From Myxocyprinus asiaticus (Eukaryota; Chordata; Actinopteri; Cypriniformes; Catostomidae): a stretch of DNA of 64,000 bases. Shown one piece after another: positions 49,756-64,000 of the stretch. A program made the translations under genes and the position numbers. The number at the start of each line of letters is the position of its first letter. Position 1 is the stretch's first letter. Under the pieces are notes generated by a model. It was not told where the DNA came from and did no database searches. It saw only the letters and a list, made by a program, of their open reading frames with translations. Location: the NCBI RefSeq assembly GCF_019703515.2, contig NC_059382.1, positions 16,908,501 through 16,972,500 of the forward strand, read 5' to 3'.

Positions 49756-50174
49756 GGCTTGGTTTGTGCTCTGACATGCACTGTTAACTGTGGGACCTTA
49801 TATAGACAGATGTGTGCCTTTCCAAATCATGTCCAATCAACTGAATTTACCACAGGTGGACGCCAGTCAAGTTGTAGAAACATCTCAAGGATGATCAGTG
49901 GAAACAGGATGCACCTGAGCTCAATTTTGAGTGTCATGGCAAAGGCTGTGAATACTTATGTACATGTGATATTTTTCGTTTTTTATTTTTAATAAATTTG
50001 CAAAGATTTCAATCAAACTTCTTTCATGTTGTCATTATGGGGTATTGTTTGTAGAATTTTGAGGAAAATAATGAATTTAATCCATTTTGGAATAAGGCTG
50101 TAACATAACAAAATGTGGAAAAAGTGAAGCGCTGTGAATACTTTCCGGATGCACTGTACATATACATATATATA

Positions 50175-51744
50175 CAGGTGCATCTCAATAAATTAGAATG
50201 TCGTGGAAAAGTTCATTTATTTCAGTAATTCAACTCAAATTGTGAAACTCGTGTATTAAATAAATTCAATGCACACAGACTGAAGTAGTTTAAGTCTTTG
50301 GTTCTTTTAATTGTGATGATTTTGGCTCACATTTAACAAAAACCCACCAATTCACTATCTCAAAAAATTAGAATACATCATAAGACCAATAAAAAAAACA
50401 TTTTTAGTGAATTGTTGGCCTTCTGGAAAGTATGTTCATTTACTGTATATGTACTCAGTACTCGGTAGGGGCTCCTTTTGCTTTAATTACTGCCTCAATT
50501 CGGCATGGCATGGAGGTGATCAGTTTGTGGCACTGCTGAGGTGGGATGGAAGCCCAGGTTTCTTTGACAGTGGCCTTCAGCTCATCTGCATTTTTTGGTC
50601 TCTTGTTTCTCATTTTCCTCTTGACAATACCCCATAGATTCTCTATGGGGTTCAGGTCTGGTGAGTTTGCTGGCCAGTCAAGCACACCAACACCATGGTC
50701 ATTTAACCAACTTTTGGTGTTTTTGGCAGTGTGGGCAGGTGCCAAATCCTGCTGGAAAATGAAATCAGCATCTTTAAAAAGCTGGTCAGCAGAAGGAAGC
50801 ATGAAGTGCTCCAAAATGTCTTGGTAAACGGGTGCAGTGACTTTGGTTTTCAAAAAACACAATGGACCAACACCAGCAGATGACATTGCACCCCAAATCA
50901 TCACAGACTGTGGAAACTTAACACTGGACTTCAAGCAACTTGGGCTATGAGCTTCTCCACCCTTCCTCCAGACTCTAGGACCTTGGTTTCCAAATGAAAT
51001 ACAAAACTTGCTCTCATCTGAAAAGAGGACTTTGGACCACTGGGCAACAGTCCAGTTCTTCTTCTCCTTAGCCCAGGTAAGACGCCTCTGACGTTGTCTG
51101 TGATTCAGGAGTGGTTTAACAAGAGGAATATGACAACTGTAGCCAAATTCCTTGACACGTCTGTGTGTGGTGGCTCTTGATGCCTTGACCCCAGCCTCAG
51201 TCCATTCCTTGTGAAGTTCACCCAAATTCTTGAATCGATTTTGCTTGACAATCCTCATAAGGCTGCGGTTCTCTCGGTTGTGCATCTTTTTCTTCCACAC
51301 TTTTTCCTTCCACTCAACTTTCTGTTAACATGCTTGGATACAGCACTCTGTGAACAGCCAGCTTGAATGTTTGTGGCTTACCCTCCTTGTGAAGGGTGTC
51401 AATGATTGTCTTCTGGACAACTGTCAGATCAGCAGTCTTCCCCATGATTGTGTAGCCTAGTGAACCAAACTGAGAGACCATTTTGAAGGCTCAGGAAACC
51501 TTTGCAGGTGTTTTGAGTTGATTAGCTGATTGGCATGTCACCATATTCTAATTTTTTGAGATAGTGAATTGGTGGGTTTTTGTTAAATGTGAGCCAAAAT
51601 CATCACAATTAAAAGAACCAAAGACTTAAACTACTTCAGTCTGTGTGCATTGAATTTATTTAATACACGAGTTTCACAATTTGAGTTGAATTACTGAAAT
51701 AAATGAACTTTTCCACGACATTCTAATTTATTGAGATGCACCTG
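50175..51744 (-). mobile_element. Tc1-like transposon D, nearly intact
   Basis: A 1570-bp element flanked by TA on both sides (50173-50174 and 51745-51746). The terminal inverted repeats are about 200 bp and almost perfect: the left CAGGTGCATCTCAATAAATT is mirrored at the right end, and the similarity continues to GATAGTGAATTGGTGGGTTT. It starts only 18 bp after the end of Tc1 B2. The low divergence between its ends suggests a recent insertion. Confidence 0.93.
50455..51438 (-). pseudogene. Tc1-like transposase D, catalytic half intact
   Basis: From ATG 51300 a frame of 281 codons runs to a stop at 50455. It contains the full DDE domain: LFSDESKF, FQQDLAPAHTAKN and [13 protein letters not shown]. 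About 34 residues separate the last two acidic residues, as in Tc1 (DD34E). The N-terminus begins upstream at ATG about 51445 (MGKTADLTVVQKTIIDTLHKEG) but is out of frame. The DNA-binding part (AGCSQSAVSKHVNRKLSG) lies in a third frame. Against the family pattern this implies a deletion of about 10 bp after KPQTF and a 4-bp deletion in the repeated AACC just before NRENRSL. Transposase unlikely to work without those segments. Confidence 0.85.
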
Positions 51745-51774
51745 TACATACATACGTATACATACATATGTATA

Positions 51775-51778
51775 TGTA

Positions 51779-51821
<43 letters not shown>

Positions 51822-51835
51822 GTGTGTGTGTATGT
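51775..51835. repeat. TG/TA-rich simple repeat
   Basis: Mixed GTATAT, an AT array (about 51788-51813) and TGTGTG. Confidence 0.9.
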
Positions 51836-52074
51836 ATTTATTTGTGATGTGTGATCCAGCTTTTGATACTTGGGACCATTGAGGGACTCATACACAAGTA
51901 TTACACAAGGTGCAAACATTCACAGATGCTCAAGAAGGCAACACACTACTATATGCATACTATATGTAAATACCTTCATAATGTGTATAAATTCAGAAAG
52001 GGATGTGAGAACTTATGAGACAAAAGGGGAATGCAAATTTGTTATTATTTTTTTAGTCTGGAGCCCTGCTCAAG

Positions 52075-52150
52075 GGTAGTGCCCATTGTGGGGTTTGAAC
52101 CTACAACCTTTCAGTTAGCATTTCAGAACTTTAACCACTATGCCACACGA
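52075..52150 (-). repeat. tRNA-like SINE head fragment
   Basis: On the minus strand it reads GTGGCATAGTGGTTAAAGTTC, then AGGTTCAAACC, an A-box/B-box arrangement. It is too diverged and lacks a tRNA fold that I can support, so it is called a SINE relic, not a tRNA gene. Confidence 0.5.
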
Positions 52151-53351
52151 CATTTCCTTTAGACTTCACTCAGTACTGCTCGTTTTGTGAATGAGAAACA
52201 AGTTCCTATTAGGGATGGGTCTGGATTGTTGAGTTTGCAAGGCTCAATGGAATTGTCACATGCCCGATCGGGCTAGTGCTGCATTATTGCAAAATATGAC
52301 ATTTGTTAAAAATCTGCTTTTAGGCCTATGCCTTACAAATGTAAACATTTGGATTTCTGTAATGTATTGAACATTGTTGAACTTGTCACCATGGTATCTT
52401 TAGCTAGCTGGCTGACATAGATAAAGGTTTGTCAAAAATGTGAGAACTGATCTCTGTCTTATGGAGGCATCAGTAAGAAAGGGTTGAAAATTACAAATCA
52501 ATTAAAATGTTTTGCATGGTATGCCATTGTTTTTAGGTAAAGCTAGTTATTGTAAAGAACTTAACAGTGAATAAAAAAATACATATTAGCCCATTTCTAA
52601 ATATGCATAAACAAACATTGCCAAAAAATATATTTTTTTAAACTTTTATGTGGTTGGGCCAGTGAAAATGTTGGCAGGGCAAATACAAATCTGAATTACT
52701 GGCTCAACAGAGCCAGCAGAAAATACCCCTATCATTGAGCCCTGCTTTGTAATTAGGGAGGTTGAATCTAGAATTGTTTTCCCTCTAATTTTTGTTTTAG
52801 CTTTATTATTTTGCACTGTTTTAAAGGGGATACGTTAATAAACTTAGCTTTTCAAAGCACCTCAGCTACAGTCATAAGAGCAGCACTTTTGTATCATTGT
52901 CTTTGAGCAATACATTTCAAAACAATTTCTGTCAGACTTTAGTTTGCCTGCTGTGAGCAATGTGGGGACAGTGATAGATTTTCGCAATAAAAAGTGTTTT
53001 AAATGTTGGTCCATGTACAAATGCTGACAGATGTAGGCTATTTGGCCATTGCGTCATGTCTTGCGTAGCATCTTGCGCCATGAGCATTGCGTGTCAAGTT
53101 TTAACCTCTTCAACTCTGATGCATTTATGGCTGCCGCCTACAGTTTTTACACACATACAATGGATTAATTGCAAAATTATCTCATTTAACAGAAAAACCC
53201 CCAAATTTAAAAAAAAAGATTTCAGTTGGGACCTGGGTAGCTCAGCGAGTATTGACAGCTTTATAAGCATGTATGTGTGGTTCTGAGTGACTGCGAGTGA
53301 ATACGAAAGCGTTTGGCACAAGCCCACTTCAATAAATTTGTGATACTCTCT

Positions 53352-54772
53352 TAGGCCGGGTGTACATGGTGCGAGTCCTGACGCTCGGGAGCCCTAGCAC
53401 ACGTTAAGATTTAGTTTATCTGAAAATTGTACAGGTGGAATCATACACGACATGACTTTACCACCTGGCGAATTCCGGAGCAGTCGCAAGAATTTTCGCG
53501 CTATTTATCATTTATAAGGCATAAAGCCAGGGGAGGACATTGCTTTAATTCCTTGTAGCTTGCAATTTAGAAATTAAAAAGAAGACTGGCGTGGCCAGGG
53601 GCTGCATTAGCTGAAAACTCAAATGCCGATTAAAAAAAATTATATATATATAAAATTATGGATAATTATTACAAATGCTGTCCAACATTTGACAGATTCA
53701 GATTTCGAATGGAGGCTGTGTGATTTCATGACTGCATACAACAATCATAACGTCAGTGTGTTGCTGCTGCCAGTTACTGCATGACAATAAAGTGCACAAA
53801 ATGTACAAGATTAAAAAGAAAGTGTGGAAAATTTGTGCACCATTTCTGTCAGTTATATTTGGATTTAATTTAAGTGCAAACATGACGTTTAGTGCAGAAT
53901 TCAGAGTTATTTTAGTTGAGTAGGCTACCTGTATTATTGAGCTTTAGATGTAGCCTACGTCCTTCTCATCTTTGTCACTGCTTGCATGTTGATAGCAGAC
54001 ATGCTGAAAAAGATTTGTGAGGTCTTGTCCATGTGAATGCACTTTTTAAAGCCGCACGTAGCAAAGCTTAATTCTTGTTTTAGCACAGCTTTTGATTGAC
54101 AGGTAGAACTTTCAATCTAGAAGTCCTAGGTTTCACCAGACATGCTTGGGGAGTTAAAAAAAAAAAAAAAAATCTATCACATATCCACTCTCATGTGCAT
54201 ATACAATTATAACCGATGCTATATCCCCCTAAATATAGCCCTAGAACTGAAAGGAATGCAAGTATGACGAATAAAAATAGACCATGACGGAAATGTTAAA
54301 ACTCTGTCCGTCAGAGTGATAAAGATATTTTCTAGCGCAACCCGTATGGCAAATGATTTGTTTGAAGAGCAGAGAACAGCATGACCTTTATGTAGAATCC
54401 TTCCCAGTGATGTGGTTGTGAATAATATGGGAAAACACCATTTTAACATGCAGTTTTCATTGATTGTGTGAGTTGTAAAACCTTCTCCTGATTGGTCAAC
54501 TTCAGGTAGATCGCCAAATCGGCTCGTTCAACTGCACACCTCACGAATTCAAGCTGACAGTGGCAGAATTTTTTTTTTTACATTTAAAAAAATGATCGGG
54601 TGGTCATGAGCTGCTCGTAAGCCGCTTGGCTCTGCTCGTAATTCCTCTCACACAATGTGAGCCACGACCACACAAGTACCAATGATTTCCATGTGATGTC
54701 TCCCGACTGGAAAAAATCGGTTGGGAGTTCATACAACTGCCGAAAATTTCACTGTGTACGGCCGCCTTTAGT
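53352..54772. repeat. Possible non-autonomous DNA element
   Basis: The left edge TTAGGCCGGGTGTACATGGT is partly mirrored by CACTGTGTACGGCCGCCTTTAG at about 54751-54772. The interior contains CG-rich patches but no frame. Boundaries and class are uncertain. Confidence 0.4.
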
Positions 54773-56978
54773 AGAGTCAATGGCCGGCACATGCACCAAC
54801 GATGCGCACAGACGATGACTGCATGAGTTAAGAAAATCTGGCCGCCGTGCAGACTGGATTATGACTAAATTTACGTCACGCATACTGTGCACAGAGCGAT
54901 CCGCAATGCAGGCACGCAAAGTATACTTTGGTCTTAAGAGTTGATTTCAAGTTTGTATTTGGGGTTTACAGAAGCAGTGATGCTAAGGACAGATATAAGA
55001 TGTTTGTCTTTGATGTCTTACAGAGATCATATTTCACTTTGTGATTCTTTTGATAAACATTCAATCTGTGGTGTTAGGACAACAAAATAGTCACATTCCT
55101 GTTCAGTCACATTCCTGAGAACAAGAGCTTTTTTTGATATATGACATTGTCTATTTAAGTGCTATATGAGACACCTTCATATTTATATTTCTACATCATT
55201 ACGAAAAGGTGGCCCTTATTTGCGCCACAGAGTCCTTCGGGTCTTACGTTTTTATTTTATTCAACATAAATTCAAAAGTGATTGAGGTCTGTGAAAAGTT
55301 CAGATTCTAAGTGTTCAAATGGTACCACTTATGAGGGACTTGTGTATCTAGGAACTTTTATTCTGTAATTATAAACTTTTCTAGCCCCGCCCCAAACCCG
55401 GTACCAGGTCTGCAGCAGTATTCACATCAAAGAAATCACAGACGAAATAGTTTTTTGATGAAGGATTTTTTTTTATTCATTCAGCTATAATGAATACGAG
55501 ATGAAAAAGACATGTCATGACAATAATTAAACTATTTTATTAAAGCATGAAAATATGACGAGTAAAAGATAATACTGCAAGATATTAACAGAAGAAACAT
55601 CATTCTAGAGAAACATTTGTTTATAGAAGAAATTAGATATGGATTCATCTAATCCAATAAACCAGTGTTATTAATTTCCTTGCTTGAGCTGCATGAGTTG
55701 AACGCGCTGAACACAGGCATAATGAACCGCTTTAAAATGGGTTAATTGCCTCACTCAAATGCATCCTATTTTACATTATATTTAATGTCCATATCCACAA
55801 CATATGCGTAATATTACAACTTGCATCTGCACCAACCGTGAAGCGAATAAACGGGTGAATTTGAACTAAATTACACGCTAGTCAAAATATGCGTTGTGAA
55901 TATGCTGTTTCCTTAAAAACGCGCTACACGCAGTGTAATCACTAGGCTGACTGGCTAACACTGGTTTAATTAACATTTGTCTGCAGAGTTGGTAGACGAT
56001 AGTTAATAATGTCACTCAAGACCGCTGTGTTCTGTACCATTTGGCTAAGTTCTGTGCATCTGTTTTTGAACAAGAATGGGTCCTATGTGAACAAACGTTG
56101 CATGAGAAATGCATCTGTTCGGAGTGTGGTGGACATTGTGTTAAATCAGCTTAATTTCAAAGGTCTTCCATAAGACCAACTAGTTGACTTGTCATTCAGA
56201 CAGCCCACTGCAAACCGATTATGAAAATATATAGATTTGCACATCCCTGGTCCCTGTGTCCTGTGACACCTATGAGTAGCCCGGACAGGGTTCTGAATAG
56301 GACATGTCTGGTCATGGTCTGTCATTTTGAGTAAAGCAGAAGACTTGACAACAGAAAGCTGAGGGCTGTGGAGTCAGTGCTGGCATTTGTGAGATTGGGA
56401 GGGCCGTTGGTGTTGTGACTGCGGCTCCCGGGTGTCTCCAGCACACTTCCCCTCTCCCTCTCTCTGAGACACAGAAGAGGAACTTGCTGTTCTGCACAGT
56501 AACTGACCACATCCGCTGTAATGCACAAAGTAGGTGCATCAGCCTAGGCTGTTTTGCTGCAAACAGCACTTTGAGCAAGTAGTTTCTTGTGAACAGAATT
56601 TTTATGATTCTTCCATTTGTCAGTTAGTAAGTCATCATAGCGCAAAGTGTTAAAGCTGATGTGTAACTTTTTCAATGTTAAAAAATGTATCCCAGTTATT
56701 TTGCTGATACCACTATAAGTAATCCATTCCTTGGAGGATTTCCTCAAACTTTAAACACTGTGGCTCTGTGGCACTATATAAAAATATTGTGCTGATTGTT
56801 GGAGCATCCCAACCACCCAACAGAGTAACATTTGTTCGACCAATGGTGTGAGTTTGGGGTGGGACTATCTGTTTGTTTGACTAATGCAAGGCATGGGAGT
56901 ATTCCAGACATCTGTTTGAAAACAATGTTGTTGTGTGTTTTACTATTACTCTTCAGCTTTAAGTTTTTCATATATTAA

Positions 56979-56989
56979 CCCCCCCCCCC
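56979..56989. repeat. C homopolymer
   Basis: A run of about ten C within the pyrimidine-rich tract that leads into the taok1 acceptor at 57023. Confidence 0.9.
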
Positions 56990-57023
56990 CCATCTCTCCC
57001 TACCTCTCTCTCTCTTTGGTCAG

Positions 57024-57115
57024 GTACTGGTCCGTATGAGGCCGCTGTCTTGCAGATGAGCCATCAGTGGGGGCTGTCGTGTCGCAGACCCAGATAGTGA
57101 CTGGCGCCTCCCAGC
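57024..57115 (+). other. taok1: taok1 5' UTR part of first coding exon
   Basis: The acceptor CTCTCTTTGGTCAG ends at 57023. The 92 bases to the ATG at 57116 contain two upstream ATGs (57036 and 57056) that lie out of frame or end quickly. The chosen ATG gives the conserved TAO-kinase N-terminus and is followed directly by the family sequence. Confidence 0.8.
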
Positions 57116-63782
<6,667 letters not shown>

Positions 63783-64000
63783 GTCAGTTGTAACTGCATC
63801 TCGACCTCCTACCCATGGTTCATGGTCAAGGGTGTTTTACAGTCTTCCTGGAAGTAATATTTTGTCTGGCTTTACAGAAACACACTGGCCCAACACACTC
63901 GGGCTTTGTACTAAAAGCATTGTATTTAAGCTGTAGCATTTAGCCTGTAGGTTAAATACAATGTCCATTACATGCATGAAAATATATATATATTACGGCT

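Larger units (their letters stand above)
48436..50156 (-). mobile_element. Tc1-like transposon B2 with nested SINE
   Basis: Same family as B1 (11986-13600), inverted. The right terminus is complete (CTTTCCGGATGCACTG ending at 50156, then TA). The opposite terminus is missing: homology starts at TTCATTATTTTCCTCAA (48436), after the GT array. It contains a SINE (48984-49188) and a 27-bp inverted patch (48857-48883). Confidence 0.9.
47448..52068. mobile_element. hAT-like element ends bracketing a nest of Tc1 elements
   Basis: The left end CAGGGCTCCAGACT (47448-47461) is exactly inverted at the right (52055-52068). The 6-bp sequence CTCAAG directly abuts both ends (47442-47447 and 52069-52074). 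Typical hAT duplications are 8 bp, so 6 bp is short, or two bases have mutated. Inside lie a Tc1-type remnant, a GT array, Tc1 B2 with its SINE, and Tc1 D. No hAT transposase is recognised in the remaining unique sequence. Confidence 0.6.
28871..57023 (+). other. taok1: taok1 intron 1, transposon-rich
   Basis: This putative 28-kb intron runs from the donor at 28871 to the polypyrimidine tract and acceptor CTCTCTTTGGTCAG ending at 57023. No coding exon of any other gene was recognised inside. It holds most of the transposable elements listed below. Stretches with nothing recognised are 28871-30100, 35191-35410, 44691-45120, 46066-46500, 46801-47440, 52150-53350 and 54773-56960. Confidence 0.55.

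Overview
This window looks like nuclear DNA of a teleost fish, most likely a cypriniform. It is AT-rich and intron-rich, with long introns packed with fish-type transposable elements: Tc1-like elements with roughly 200-bp terminal inverted repeats, hAT-like and TTAA-flanked non-autonomous elements, tRNA-derived SINEs, a Tx1/L1-type LINE and an I-type LINE. No bacterial, phage or CRISPR content is visible. The species call is inference from repeat types.

Two host loci were recognised. The first, on the minus strand from 21602 down to 1727, is an intron-containing copy of TSR1, the pre-40S ribosome maturation factor. Eleven exon remnants keep the family order and most splice sites. Several independent lesions break it: nonsense codons at 17389-17391 and 11475-11477, a 1-bp deletion near 17124, a 4-bp deletion near 11210, a lost splice acceptor at 10910, and one exon that could not be found between 19002 and 20637. 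It reads as a decayed duplicate, not a processed copy, which would fit a lineage with duplicated genes. Its introns host Tc1 elements, a TTAA-flanked element and an old LINE.

The second is the 5' part of a TAO-family kinase on the plus strand, closest to TAOK1. A GC-rich promoter with a perfect NRF1-type site (28305-28316) and a non-coding first exon ending at a consensus donor (28870/28871) are followed by an intron of about 28 kb. Ten intact coding exons lie between 57116 and 63782. They encode 333 residues: the whole kinase domain and the start of the linker. The gene runs off the right edge.

Layout: 1-1.7 kb, TSR1 3' flank; 1.7-21.6 kb, TSR1 pseudogene with nested elements; 21.6-24.3 kb, an I-type LINE split by a hAT-like remnant; 24.3-28.2 kb, intergenic AT-rich DNA; 28.2-28.9 kb, taok1 promoter and exon 1; 28.9-57.0 kb, taok1 intron 1, a dense nest of transposons; 57.0-64 kb, taok1 coding exons.

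No new coding system was found. The most interesting signals are structural: two in-place micro-inversions (40 bp and 27 bp) detectable by comparing repeat copies within the window; two Tc1 copies that share one deletion removing the first catalytic aspartate block; and the multi-lesion TSR1 copy beside an intact kinase gene. Family comparisons rest on recall of TSR1, TAOK and Tc1 proteins; no search was run.
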